Source: a virus. Taken from it: 64,000 nucleotides of DNA. Shown piece by piece: positions 28,298-36,010 of the stretch. The notes below the pieces were generated by a model. The model did not search any database, was not told the origin of the DNA, and saw only the letters and a list, made by a program, of their open reading frames with translations. Each line of letters opens with the position of its first letter. The stretch's first letter is position 1. The stretch lies in IMG/VR virus record IMGVR_UViG_3300012147_000006, positions 62,001-126,000 of that record; one strand, given 5' to 3'. The position numbers were made by a program, and so were the translations under genes.

Positions 28298-28627
28298 TTA
28301 TAGAAATTTCTTTAAAAAACAAATTCTTTCCTGCTCTAACTTAATGCCTCTTTCTTTAGAGTCAATATATTTTTGAATATCTTCTTTGCTTATTTCTTGA
28401 AAACACGGGTAGTTTTGATTTTTCACCAGTTTCATTTCACGTTCTAATTCTCCTAAGTTGTGTTTAGAACTATTTGTGAAGTTAGTTAACTTGCATAGAT
28501 AAACGCCAGAAAACTTTCCTGGATAGGATTCTATCAATTCACCAGTGTCCTTAATGAATTCTACAATGAAGTCGCCCATTTGGTAAAACTTACTTGGTTC
28601 AAGTTCTTTTCCGCTAAAGTGCTTCAT
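28298..28627 (-). CDS. Hypothetical protein, 109 aa
   Basis: MKHFSGKELEPSKFYQMGDF, strands (VEFIKDTGELIESYPGKFSG), ends KLEQERICFLKKFL. Unknown. Confidence 0.75.
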   Translation of the reverse strand: MKHFSGKELEPSKFYQMGDFIVEFIKDTGELIESYPGKFSGVYLCKLTNFTNSSKHNLGELEREMKLVKNQNYPCFQEISKEDIQKYIDSKERGIKLEQERICFLKKFL

Positions 28628-28629
28628 AA

Positions 28630-29079
28630 TTAATCCATTCCATCTACATCATCTTGAGTAATCTCAAGACAATCAAATTTATCCATGCAATCCTCAAGAA
28701 TTACATGCAAGAAAGAGCTGTTGTTTCTTGGAGACAAACCTCTTAACATGGTGTGTCCATTCTTGTTTTTGTACTTCCACACTGGGATGTTCCACTTCTT
28801 ATAACCTGCATCATCATTTTTTGCCCAGCTATCATCATAAGTTTCGAACATATCAATTCTAAGATTTTTGTCTCCGCCAAATCCTGCTCCAAGTCTATTG
28901 AATCCTTTCGGCATTCCAAGAAAAAACTTACCTATGCCAACTGCTGCAGTTCCAGCTCTGTGATTTCCACAAGCTGAACTTAATCCTTCGTCATCTTTCT
29001 TGAAGCATGTAATGTCGCTTCCAGCCATGCATCCTGGGCACTGGTATTCTTCGATTGCGTCTTTAACGTTATCTTTCAT
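28630..29079 (-). CDS. Conserved phage hypothetical, YQCPGC...PKGFNRLG motif, 149 aa
   Basis: EYQCPGCMAGSDITCFKKDD, SSACGNHRAGTAAVGIGKFF, LGMPKGFNRLG and LRGLSPRNNSSFLHVILEDC: a metal-binding-looking Cys/His set with a PKGFNRLG segment I recall in phage hypotheticals. The ATG at 29079 is preferred to an upstream extension overlapping the previous gene. Confidence 0.8.
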   Translation of the reverse strand: MKDNVKDAIEEYQCPGCMAGSDITCFKKDDEGLSSACGNHRAGTAAVGIGKFFLGMPKGFNRLGAGFGGDKNLRIDMFETYDDSWAKNDDAGYKKWNIPVWKYKNKNGHTMLRGLSPRNNSSFLHVILEDCMDKFDCLEITQDDVDGMD

Positions 29080-29081
29080 GT

Positions 29082-29384
29082 TTAGTGTTCTAAAAATTCG
29101 TAAACTTCTGTGACTGTATCCCAAACGTCTTGGCCAATAACTTCACAGTATTGTTCGTGAGTAAACCCAAGTTGCTTAAGGATTTCGTTTTGAATGTCAG
29201 TGCTTACTTCAGACTCAGCTTCTCCACGACCAGTTTCTCGATAAGCATCTTGCTCGTCTTCATACTCGTCTTCCCAATCTTCATCAAGATAATTATAGAT
29301 TGCCTCTTCAACTAAATGCTGAAGGACACTTTCTTCATATTCTTTTCTCAAAAATTCGATTACTGATTCTTTAGTAGCTTCCAT
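29082..29384 (-). CDS. Acidic helical protein, 100 aa
   Basis: MEATKESVIEFLRKEYEESV, DEDWEDEYEDEQDAYRETGR. Unknown. A TTTATTTAT motif lies about 20 bases upstream. Confidence 0.75.
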   Translation of the reverse strand: MEATKESVIEFLRKEYEESVLQHLVEEAIYNYLDEDWEDEYEDEQDAYRETGRGEAESEVSTDIQNEILKQLGFTHEQYCEVIGQDVWDTVTEVYEFLEH

Positions 29385-29430
29385 ACTTAGGTTATACGAT
29401 AAATAAAAGAAAGTGTTCTATTTATCTCGA

Positions 29431-29898
29431 CTAAGCTGTTTGTTTCCACTTGGTTGGAAACTTATAATCTTTTAAAAGCTCAAAAGCTTTCTCTGGAGTT
29501 ATATAGCCATCAATTTTAACAAAGAACTCTCTCCAGTTCTCATCAGACTTTGCTCTCTTAGCGTTTTTAGCCTTCTCTTTCTTCTTCTTTTCTTCATCAA
29601 GAGAGACTACTGAAAATCCATCACCCATTTCTTCATCACAGACAGATTGGTCTTTTCTGTAAGAACTCCCATCAACTTCAAATCTAAAACCATCTATTGT
29701 AGTGTGGTATGTGCATGTGATATAGCACGAGCCTGTAGTCTCGTCATAGTCATCATAACTTTCTCTTAGGCATTCTACTACCTCCTCGATAGTCATTTCT
29801 TCGCCCTCACCTTCTTCCTCTTGAAAGTATTCTGCAAACACTTTCTTAAGAACTACCATTACATCACTTGGGATGTCTTCTATTTTATCAATATACAT
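29431..29898 (-). CDS. Acidic hypothetical protein, 155 aa
   Basis: MYIDKIEDIPSDVMVVLKKV, EEEGEGEEMTIEEVVECLRE, a beta segment (SCYITCTYHTTIDGFRFEVD), then a Lys-rich linker and DGYITPEKAFELLKDYK. Unknown. Confidence 0.75.
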   Translation of the reverse strand: MYIDKIEDIPSDVMVVLKKVFAEYFQEEEGEGEEMTIEEVVECLRESYDDYDETTGSCYITCTYHTTIDGFRFEVDGSSYRKDQSVCDEEMGDGFSVVSLDEEKKKKEKAKNAKRAKSDENWREFFVKIDGYITPEKAFELLKDYKFPTKWKQTA

Positions 29899-29912
29899 AA
29901 TTATTTATTTTT

Positions 29913-30164
29913 TTATGAGTCCATTACGTGGTCTGAACATAAGTTATAGTCAACGCAATCTTGGTTAGTTGTATCAACGGGTTGTCCGCAATAACATTTC
30001 TTTGGAACTTCTGAAGCTGGAACTGCGTCCAGGTGCTCCATTAGTTTTTCTTTAAATTTTCTATATCCGTCAGCATTCTCAAACCCTTCTTCGTCCAAGC
30101 AGATACCTATTCCATAAAGGAAATCGTCTATGATTGTTTTCACGCTATATTTCTTGTGACCCAT
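29913..30164 (-). CDS. Hypothetical protein with Cys pairs, 83 aa
   Basis: MGHKKYSVKTIIDDFLYGIG; C-terminus PKKCYCGQPVDTTNQDCVDY suggests metal binding. Unknown. Confidence 0.7.
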   Translation of the reverse strand: MGHKKYSVKTIIDDFLYGIGICLDEEGFENADGYRKFKEKLMEHLDAVPASEVPKKCYCGQPVDTTNQDCVDYNLCSDHVMDS

Positions 30165-30207
30165 CTGGCCATCATAAGTGTTAACGTATTTCTTAAATTT
30201 TTATAAG

Positions 30208-30414
30208 TCAAAATTCTCCATCATCAAGTATATCTTTGTTGCTAACTTTTTCTTTTTCCCACCCCATTAATAATCGACCTATAATTGACACAACAAAACC
30301 TGCAGGTACAAGTGTGTATTTTAAGTCTGGCCTTCCAGTCATCATTGGAATAAACATTACAACGATTCCGATTACATAAAAAAAATATTGAGGCAATTTT
30401 ATAAACCATATCAA
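30208..30414 (-). CDS. Two-helix membrane protein, 68 aa
   Basis: MIWFIKLPQYFFYVIGIVVM and LVPAGFVVSIIGRLLM are two transmembrane segments. ATGA overlap with the previous gene. Role unknown; holin-like size only. Confidence 0.75.
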   Translation of the reverse strand: MIWFIKLPQYFFYVIGIVVMFIPMMTGRPDLKYTLVPAGFVVSIIGRLLMGWEKEKVSNKDILDDGEF

Positions 30415-30740
30415 GCTTCTTTTCTTAGTTTTTCAGCAAATTCCTGGAGTTCGTTCCACTCTTTTTCATATACCTCTGGGTCTTCGTTATATTTTTCTTT
30501 TCTATTCTTAAGTCTCCAAGGAGTTATTGAATGCATGGACGTATTGTGGTAATCTAATTCAATTTCTTCAACCGTCTTTAGTATTTCCTCCTTTGTCTTC
30601 GCAAGCCTAAGAGTGAAGTGAATTTGATTCATAGCTGTCTTGGCGGCTTCGTTTTGTTCCTCTATGATTTTTTCAATCTCAACATCAAGTTCTTCAATGC
30701 TTGAGGAGTTGAGCTACTCTAAGTGTTCTTCCCAGTTCAT
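30411..30740 (-). CDS. Helical protein interrupted by an in-frame amber codon
   Basis: ATG at 30740 follows the previous stop by one base and reads MNWEEHLE, TAG (30714-30716), then LNSSSIEELDVEIEKIIEEQ... straight into the intact ORF starting ATG 30632 (MNQIHFTLRLAKTKEEI, 73 aa). The whole 109-codon frame is coherent. A nonsense change, read-through, or internal restart at 30632 are possible. Confidence 0.6.
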
Positions 30741-30741
30741 A

Positions 30742-31038
30742 TTATTGAATTGTAAAATCTACAACTTGTATTTCATCAACAGTGTTGTGCCATCTATTTT
30801 CTCTCTTGTCACATTTTCTCCACTTAAACTCTTCATAGTGCCTTAACATAACTTCATGGTCTTCATCTTCTACTTCAAGTTTTCTATATTCTTCTTGGCG
30901 AGCTATCTCCATTTCAAAAATCCTTGTCGCTTCAGCAACTGCAGCTTCTTTATCTTTGAAGAGGTTTTTGTTGACTCCTCCACCTTCGTAGATGCAGCCT
31001 TGATGTATTCCGTATACAACGTCTTTATCTTCGCTCAT
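30742..31038 (-). CDS. Hypothetical protein, 98 aa
   Basis: MSEDKDVVYGIHQGCIYEGG, EAAVAEATRIFEMEIARQEE, KRENRWHNTVDEIQVVDFTI. Looks like a small phage protein of the type reporting clock-less 'query' motifs; no function assigned. Confidence 0.75.
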   Translation of the reverse strand: MSEDKDVVYGIHQGCIYEGGGVNKNLFKDKEAAVAEATRIFEMEIARQEEYRKLEVEDEDHEVMLRHYEEFKWRKCDKRENRWHNTVDEIQVVDFTIQ

Positions 31039-31040
31039 AT

Positions 31041-31169
31041 TTACTCGCCATTTTGTTCGTTAATAAACTCTTCTCTAATTGCTACCAAAAGCTCCATTAA
31101 CAATTTATTGGCCTCATCTGCTTTGTCAACCATTCCGAAGCTCATCATTATTTTGATTCTTTCTTCCAT
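31041..31169 (-). CDS. Small helical protein, 42 aa
   Basis: MEERIKIMMSFGMVDKADEA..., ends EEFINEQNGE two bases before the next ATG. An earlier in-frame ATG at 31199 is possible. Confidence 0.6.
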   Translation of the reverse strand: MEERIKIMMSFGMVDKADEANKLLMELLVAIREEFINEQNGE

Positions 31170-31266
31170 TGTGGCAACCTGGAGCACAACTTTTTGCATA
31201 CTTCTCCGACAAGGGCTTGGTGTGCTCGTATGACAATATTTGCATTAATTGTGTTGCTTTTTTCAC
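31126..31266 (-). CDS. Small protein, 46 aa, overlapping the next gene
   Basis: GTG start at 31266 (ATG at 31245): MKKATQLMQILSYEHTKPLS then CAPGCHNGRKN. Overlaps the 31041-31169 gene by 44 bases in another frame. Weak evidence. Confidence 0.4.
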   Translation of the reverse strand: MKKATQLMQILSYEHTKPLSEKYAKSCAPGCHNGRKNQNNDELRNG

Positions 31267-31286
31267 TGCTCAAATTTAGTTAAAAT

Positions 31287-31517
31287 TTATTTATTTACCA
31301 AATGTATTTTAATGAACCTGGAAATTAACCCTGGAGTTACAGTTGGCATTCCAGTCGGAGGATTAACCCACTCAGGTTCTGAAATATATCTTTTTTCATA
31401 CTTAAGTTTTTTATCCTTCCATATTTTAATAGTTGAAACTCCTTGATAGCCTCTTATTACTGACCACGCCCATAAGTCGCCCCCATCTATCGTTATATTT
31501 CTGTGCTTCTTTTTCAT
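31287..31517 (-). CDS. Hypothetical protein, 76 aa
   Basis: MKKKHRNITIDGGDLWAWSV; beta-rich (YQGVSTIKIWKDKKLKYEKR). ATGA overlap with the previous Cys-tail gene (CATTGCATATGA). Confidence 0.7.
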   Translation of the reverse strand: MKKKHRNITIDGGDLWAWSVIRGYQGVSTIKIWKDKKLKYEKRYISEPEWVNPPTGMPTVTPGLISRFIKIHLVNK

Positions 31518-31708
31518 ATGCAATGTTTTATAAAAATTTCTCTAAACATTTCGTGGTAATTTCTTTCATACCCTTTAATCAAATAATTTACTTGATAATC
31601 TGAAAGCCCGTTGTTTACTATTATGCGCAAGTCTTTAGATGACAAGTGAACAAATTTCTTGTTTCTGAGATGTTCTGGAAGTCTTCTTATTTTGTCTTCT
31701 TCTAACAT
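31514..31708 (-). CDS. Cys-tail protein, 64 aa (ends FIKHCI)
   Basis: MLEEDKIRRLPEHLRNKKFV; tail YHEMFREIFIKHCI. TAATG overlap with previous gene. Confidence 0.75.
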   Translation of the reverse strand: MLEEDKIRRLPEHLRNKKFVHLSSKDLRIIVNNGLSDYQVNYLIKGYERNYHEMFREIFIKHCI

Positions 31709-31899
31709 TAGCAATATTTTTTTAAGATGTATTTATTTTTCTCCTCAATAGAAAAGATAAGACTTTGCCTTGTCATCCACAAACCTCTTTTTACAAAAGC
31801 TGTATTAGCAAACTTAGGGTCCTTAAGTCTTTCTGTTAAAATTTTATGCAATTGCTCCCCCGCTTTATCCCACTTCATTTTTCTTGCTCTTGTTTTCAT
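31708..31899 (-). CDS. Cys-tail protein, 63 aa (ends LKKYC)
   Basis: MKTRARKMKWDKAGEQLHKI; tail SIEEKNKYILKKYC. First gene of the 31.9-28 kb block. Confidence 0.75.
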   Translation of the reverse strand: MKTRARKMKWDKAGEQLHKILTERLKDPKFANTAFVKRGLWMTRQSLIFSIEEKNKYILKKYC

Positions 31900-31904
31900 T
31901 GCAG

Positions 31905-31937
31905 CGAAGGTACGAATAAATGAAAAAATTTCCAAAA
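31905..31937 (-). promoter_or_regulatory. Probable Bacteroidota-type promoter
   Basis: TTTTTG, 20 bases, TACCTTCG; close to the -33/-7 pattern. Precedes the gene at 31899. Confidence 0.55.
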
Positions 31938-31944
31938 ATAAAAA

Positions 31945-31952
31945 CTATTTAT
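31945..31952 (+). promoter_or_regulatory. Late-type CTATTTAT motif
   Basis: Precedes the plus genes at 31972 and 32019. Confidence 0.5.
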
Positions 31953-31971
31953 TAAGACAACACAAAAATAG

Positions 31972-32022
31972 ATGGAGCCTGAAGAAGACTACGATGACTA
32001 TAACTGGTTTAACGAACAATGA
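31972..32022 (+). CDS. Possible 16-codon leader ORF
   Basis: MEPEEDYDDYNWFNEQ, ending in ATGA overlap with the kinase-like gene. Placement right after the late-type motif is the only support. Confidence 0.4.
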   Translation: MEPEEDYDDYNWFNEQ

Positions 32023-32804
32023 ATATAAAAAAAATAATACAAGAAGAACTTAAAAAGGTTTTTGAAGCTGTTGTCTATAGTGACTACAAAGACTTTCCAG
32101 ACTTTTTTGACCCACAGTTCAACCCACAGATGAGGAGCTATCCTACGACTGGGCAGCACAAATTTGGAACCATGGTGAAAGAAGATTCTTTGGAAGAGGG
32201 TTATCCTGAAATGTTTAAGATAGAGGAGTTTAAGACTCTTACAACGTTTGCAGAGAGAATTAGATATTGTGAAGCATTTCTTCAAAGGATTTCTTCTGGT
32301 TCGTCAAGAATTGTATATAAAATTGATGATGAGAAAGTTTTAAAGCTTGCTAAGAACAAAAAAGGTATTGCTCAAAACCAGGTTGAGATTGACTTTGCAA
32401 AAGAAGGCTTAGATGATGTTTTGGCTACAATTTATGACTATGACCCAAATAGCTTGTGGACCGAAATGGAATTGGCCCAAAAGCTTAAAGTGGCTGATTT
32501 TAAAAAAATTACTGGATTTGATTTTAGAGATTTTGCTGTAGCTATTCACAATTATGGAGAAGATGCGAATGGGATTGGTGACAGAAGTTCGTATAAGCAA
32601 GATATTGATAAAGCTGTTGTAGAAGAGATGTGGGAAGACGAGTTTGTGTATGGAATATTTCAGTACATAGGAAATTTTGGAATACCTGCAGGGGATTTAA
32701 CAAGACTTAGCTCCTACGGTGTCGTTAAAGAGGGTGGAATAGAAAGGGTTGTGATTATTGATTATGGTTTAAATTCTGAAGTTTACGGCTCTTATTATTC
32801 TTAA
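32019..32804 (+). CDS. Protein kinase-like fold protein, 261 aa
   Basis: N-terminal helix MNIKKIIQEELKKVFEA resembles starts of four other proteins here. SGSSRIVYKIDDEKVLKLAK looks like a kinase glycine loop and VLK lysine; VVIIDYGLN near the C-terminus could be the DFG-type metal site. The HRD loop is not obvious, so activity is uncertain. Behind a late-type motif, hence possibly a virion-associated protein. Confidence 0.7.
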   Translation: MNIKKIIQEELKKVFEAVVYSDYKDFPDFFDPQFNPQMRSYPTTGQHKFGTMVKEDSLEEGYPEMFKIEEFKTLTTFAERIRYCEAFLQRISSGSSRIVYKIDDEKVLKLAKNKKGIAQNQVEIDFAKEGLDDVLATIYDYDPNSLWTEMELAQKLKVADFKKITGFDFRDFAVAIHNYGEDANGIGDRSSYKQDIDKAVVEEMWEDEFVYGIFQYIGNFGIPAGDLTRLSSYGVVKEGGIERVVIIDYGLNSEVYGSYYS

Positions 32805-32810
32805 AATCGA

Positions 32811-32838
32811 AAAAGCCCCCATTGCTGGAGGCTTTTTC
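32811..32838 (+). terminator. Intrinsic terminator
   Basis: AAAAGCCCCCATTGCTGGAGGCTTTTTC. Confidence 0.85.
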
Positions 32839-32912
32839 TTTGAACCAATAAATAAAGATGTCAATTGCGAGACGCATAGATGACCATCCTTAGATACAGA
32901 CGTTATATATCT

Positions 32913-33251
32913 TTAGTCCCAAATACCCTTGCTGCTGCTTGAGTTTGGAGACTTTTCAATTTCTTCTTCATTTGCAAACTTAAACGCTTCATTTGTTCTA
33001 TCGTAAACTTCTGTTCCAGCCTTAACGACTTTATCATAAGCTTTTGCAACGAATGAATTCATTTGCTCGTTCATCTTTGTCATCTTCTCTCCAAGCAGCG
33101 CTCCAGTTCCTCTTTCGATTTCCTCGTGACACCATTGAGTAAAGACAGCTTTATTATCAACTTCAAGAGTTGAGAACATTGCTTTTAATATTTCAATTTT
33201 TTCTTCTTGGCTTAGCGTTTCTGAGCCAGTTCCTGTGTTTGCTGTTTCCAT
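32913..33251 (-). CDS. Hypothetical protein, 112 aa
   Basis: METANTGTGSETLSQEEKIE; helical middle (MTKMNEQMNSFVAKAYDKVV); Ser-rich end. Unknown. Confidence 0.75.
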   Translation of the reverse strand: METANTGTGSETLSQEEKIEILKAMFSTLEVDNKAVFTQWCHEEIERGTGALLGEKMTKMNEQMNSFVAKAYDKVVKAGTEVYDRTNEAFKFANEEEIEKSPNSSSSKGIWD

Positions 33252-33286
33252 ATTCTTTATACGATTATTATTATAAAATGTTCTAT

Positions 33287-33775
33287 TTAATTTGTTCTAA
33301 TATATTCGACATCATCTAAATCGCTATTTTTTAGATGTTTATTGTTTAAATAAACTTTGTTCATAACGATGCTTTGCTTGTCTTTGAAGTCTGGGTGTTG
33401 CATTAAATCGCTTGCAATAGCCCATCTTCTATCTGCCTCCTCTCTTGAGAGGTCAAGAATAGATGTCATGAGCCATACAATGTGACCTTTTTCTTTAGGC
33501 TCATACTGATAAGCGTCTTTAAACGCTTCGCATCTTGTGCTCCAGGATTTGCTTTTTCTTTTTTCGTCTTCATTCTCTATAGTTTCGAAAATAGAATGTA
33601 CTGTTTTTTCTAATATAGCCTTCTTTTCTCCTATAGATAGATTGAATCCAGATTCATAGAAGTTTATTCTGGCGAAAAGCTTTTCTGAGGCTTCGTTGAA
33701 TATGAAACCTTGTTCTCCATCGTCAGATACGCTGCAGCTTATTTTAACTCCTTTTTCTATTTCTTCATTTGTCAT
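33287..33775 (-). CDS. Hypothetical protein, 162 aa
   Basis: MTNEEIEKGVKISCSVSDDG; helical C-terminal half (EADRRWAIASDLMQHPDFKD). Overlaps the previous gene by 11 bases. Unknown. Confidence 0.75.
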   Translation of the reverse strand: MTNEEIEKGVKISCSVSDDGEQGFIFNEASEKLFARINFYESGFNLSIGEKKAILEKTVHSIFETIENEDEKRKSKSWSTRCEAFKDAYQYEPKEKGHIVWLMTSILDLSREEADRRWAIASDLMQHPDFKDKQSIVMNKVYLNNKHLKNSDLDDVEYIRTN

Positions 33776-34016
33776 CTGGAATGTTTTTGTAATTATTAAA
33801 TGCGTAAACATATATCAATGATATAAGTGTTGACAAAGATATGATTAAAATCTCAAGTGAAAAAAATAATCTTAAATTAAATTCTAAAGAAATTGGTTTT
33901 CCTTCTGAAACATAATTTACAAGATTCATTACTACTTGAATTGCTATTAGAGTTAGTGTAAAAAGCACTACTCCAAATGTAAACATTTCTATAAAATCTC
34001 TTAACTTATTCTTCAT
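33765..34016 (-). CDS. Two-helix membrane protein, 83 aa
   Basis: FGVVLFTLTLIAIQVVMNLV and LEILIISLSTLISLIYVYAF are two transmembrane segments. Unknown. Confidence 0.75.
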   Translation of the reverse strand: MKNKLRDFIEMFTFGVVLFTLTLIAIQVVMNLVNYVSEGKPISLEFNLRLFFSLEILIISLSTLISLIYVYAFNNYKNIPDDK

Positions 34017-34042
34017 GTAAAAATATTAGTTAAACAATAAGC

Positions 34043-34243
34043 TTACTTGTCGCAGCTACAATTTGTGCATTTACAGTCTGGGTTATTTTTTATAGCCTCC
34101 ACTGCAATATTCATCTTAGAGAACATGTCCTTTAAAATAGTCGAAACACTATCAACAGCGTCATAATCATTAATTGACTCAGTTGTTTTTGTTACGATTC
34201 CTTCGGCAATATCTCGAATCTCTTTGTTAGTTACTTCCTTCAT
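34043..34243 (-). CDS. Protein with metallothionein-like C-terminal tail, 66 aa
   Basis: MKEVTNKEIRDIAEGIVTKT and helices, ending NPDCKCTNCSCDK: four Cys in ten residues. The tail closely matches the end of the 59857 protein (SCKCDGCACDK). Metal binding is likely. A run of 14 T lies just upstream (34248-34261). Confidence 0.75.
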   Translation of the reverse strand: MKEVTNKEIRDIAEGIVTKTTESINDYDAVDSVSTILKDMFSKMNIAVEAIKNNPDCKCTNCSCDK

Positions 34244-34357
34244 TTTGTTTTTTTTTTTTTTCTTGATTTGATGTCATAGACTTTGACATAGACAATATAT
34301 TGTTTATAAAAAACTTGTTCAGTTTTAGAAAACTTGTCTTTATGGAAAACTCATACA

Positions 34358-34444
34358 TCATCTGGATAACCTGTTTTTAGTAACAGCTCTTATTACAACA
34401 GTGCTCTCATGAAATTTAATTTCTAAATTATTATCGTTTATCAT
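34358..34444 (-). CDS. Short hypothetical protein, 28 aa
   Basis: MINDNNLEIKFHESTVVIRA..., ATGA overlap with the previous gene. Between it and 34243 is an A/T-rich gap with no accepted gene. Confidence 0.45.
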   Translation of the reverse strand: MINDNNLEIKFHESTVVIRAVTKNRLSR

Positions 34445-34785
34445 TTGCTATTATTTTTCCAGAAATCAATATAGTGATTTATTTGCTCATCAAGCTTTAG
34501 CTCTTTTTTATTTAGATGACGATGGTATGATGTAATTATCAATCCAGATATGTCATCAGCATGGCTTAATCCAAGCTTTTTAAAATACTGAAGCAAAGTG
34601 CTGTCTTCTATTCCAAATATCCAATTGTTTCTTATCCATTGGCCAAGGCCGTGATGAGATTCTGCAACAGCCTTATCTTCTGAAGAGGACACAAACCAAT
34701 CGCTATCCTCCGACTCTTTAAATATGTCGTCAAGATGTCTGAAACACTCTAACAAGCTGGTTGGTTGTTTTACTTCTTCTTTCAT
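34441..34785 (-). CDS. DUF6794-like protein, 114 aa
   Basis: SLLECFRHLDDIFKESEDSD, HHGLGQWIRNNWIFGIEDST, HADDISGLIITSYHRHLN: the LG-WIRN-W ... DD-SG-I-TS-HR-L pattern fits the DUF6794 family as I remember it. Start at MKEEVKQ. Unknown biochemical role. Confidence 0.75.
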   Translation of the reverse strand: MKEEVKQPTSLLECFRHLDDIFKESEDSDWFVSSSEDKAVAESHHGLGQWIRNNWIFGIEDSTLLQYFKKLGLSHADDISGLIITSYHRHLNKKELKLDEQINHYIDFWKNNSK

Positions 34786-34845
34786 TTTATTATCTCTTTC
34801 TAATACAAACTTAGATATTTTATTTCGTTTTGACAAAAAAATAAC

Positions 34846-34853
34846 TACATTTG
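34846..34853 (+). promoter_or_regulatory. Possible -7 box TACATTTG
   Basis: 25 bases before the adenylate kinase-like gene; the -33 TTG is not at the right distance, so this is weak. Confidence 0.35.
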
Positions 34854-34877
34854 CTTAGTTTAATATAAGAAAAAAAT

Positions 34878-35447
34878 ATGAAAAACATAATCATTTTTGG
34901 ACCTCCTGGAACTGGGAAAGGAACAATGTCAGAGAAAGTTGCAAAAGAGTTTGGATTTAAACATATTTCTACTGGCGACATAATTAGAAAGAACCAGGAA
35001 GAGAAGACAAAGATTGGAATTCTTGCTGACAAAGTTGTAAATCAAGGAAATTTGCTTCCAGATAATATTGTCAATGAAATGATTAAGCAAGAGATTATTG
35101 ACAACAGCAATGCTTCTGGGCTCATATTTGACGGTTACCCAAGAACAACAGACCAAGCAAAAACTCTGGACCAATTTTTAAACAAAAGAAAGGCTCCAGT
35201 TTCAAAAGTTATTCTGCTTGATGCTGACAAGTATGTTATTAAAAACAGAATTTTAGAAAGAGGAAGAGAAAGCGGAAGAAAAGATGATAACGCTGAAGTT
35301 TTCGAAACAAGATGGAGCGCCTATCAAAAGGAGACAATTCCAGCTTTAAATTATTTTGAAGGTCGTGGAATGGTTGTGAAAGTTGATAGCGAAAAATCTA
35401 TTGAATCGGTTTATGATGAGGTTAAAAGTATAATTAACGCATTATGA
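34878..35447 (+). CDS. adk: Adenylate kinase-like nucleoside monophosphate kinase, 189 aa
   Basis: IIFGPPGTGKGTMSEKVAKE is the P-loop; HISTGDIIRKNQEEK and FDGYPRTTDQAKTLD are the NMP-binding segments; RILERGRESGRKDD is a short LID. It phosphorylates AMP or a related NMP with ATP. Start overlaps nothing; the stop overlaps the DHFR start by 4 bases, so both form a nucleotide-metabolism operon. Confidence 0.9.
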   Translation: MKNIIIFGPPGTGKGTMSEKVAKEFGFKHISTGDIIRKNQEEKTKIGILADKVVNQGNLLPDNIVNEMIKQEIIDNSNASGLIFDGYPRTTDQAKTLDQFLNKRKAPVSKVILLDADKYVIKNRILERGRESGRKDDNAEVFETRWSAYQKETIPALNYFEGRGMVVKVDSEKSIESVYDEVKSIINAL

Positions 35448-36010
35448 CAATTAATCTAATAGTAGCAACGACTGAGAATGGAGTAATAGGCAAAGATGGA
35501 GACATGCTATGGAGAATGCCTGCAGACCTAAAGCATTTTAAGCATATTACAACGCTCGGAGAGAGCAATGTGATAATCATGGGCAGAAAGACCTATGATT
35601 CAATCGGAAAACCGCTGCCTGGTAGAACTAACTATGTTGTAACCAGAAACAGAAACAAGGAAGAGACAGATTACATTAACACTGAGGTATTCAACACAAT
35701 TGAGGATGCGTTACATCAAGCACAAGGTCTTGAGTATTTTCTAAAGTTAGAATTAGATGTTCACATCATAGGTGGGGCCAGCATATATGAGCAAGTCATG
35801 AAAATGGATAAAGTAGAAAGAATTCATCACACACTTATTCATACTGAATTAGATGGAGATACTTTTTTTAATATTCCAGAAGGTTGGGTTGTAAAAAGCG
35901 AAAAGCCTTATTTAGCAGATGAAGACAATGCTTACAATTACACATTTAGAGTTCTTAGGAAGGAAAAGGATTTATCTTCTCACCAAGGGTTGAATTCACT
36001 CTTTCAATAA
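35444..36010 (+). CDS. folA: Dihydrofolate reductase, 188 aa
   Basis: GVIGKDGDMLWRMPADLKHF, IIMGRKTYDSIGKPLPGRTN and VHIIGGASIYEQ are the DHFR signature segments, with Asp27-type acid in the active site (PADL). It regenerates tetrahydrofolate used by thymidylate synthase, present in this window at 54.4-56.8 kb. Its 3' end overlaps the convergent 35955 gene by 56 bases, and the last 20 residues extend beyond a typical DHFR. Confidence 0.95.
   Translation: MTINLIVATTENGVIGKDGDMLWRMPADLKHFKHITTLGESNVIIMGRKTYDSIGKPLPGRTNYVVTRNRNKEETDYINTEVFNTIEDALHQAQGLEYFLKLELDVHIIGGASIYEQVMKMDKVERIHHTLIHTELDGDTFFNIPEGWVVKSEKPYLADEDNAYNYTFRVLRKEKDLSSHQGLNSLFQ

Noticed and set aside
30856-31233. 125-codon plus-strand ORF antisense to the small genes at 30.8-31.2 kb
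   Set aside because: Its composition is Phe/Ser/Leu-rich, as expected for a shadow of A-rich genes on the other strand.
32852-32890. 11-codon ORF MSIARRIDDHP after the terminator at 32811
   Set aside because: Too short and without any context supporting translation.
34244-34360. 44-codon minus-strand ORF MMYEFSIKTSFLKLNK with a poly-Lys from the T-run
   Set aside because: Its coding depends on a 14-base homopolymer and it overlaps the next gene; no support beyond being open.
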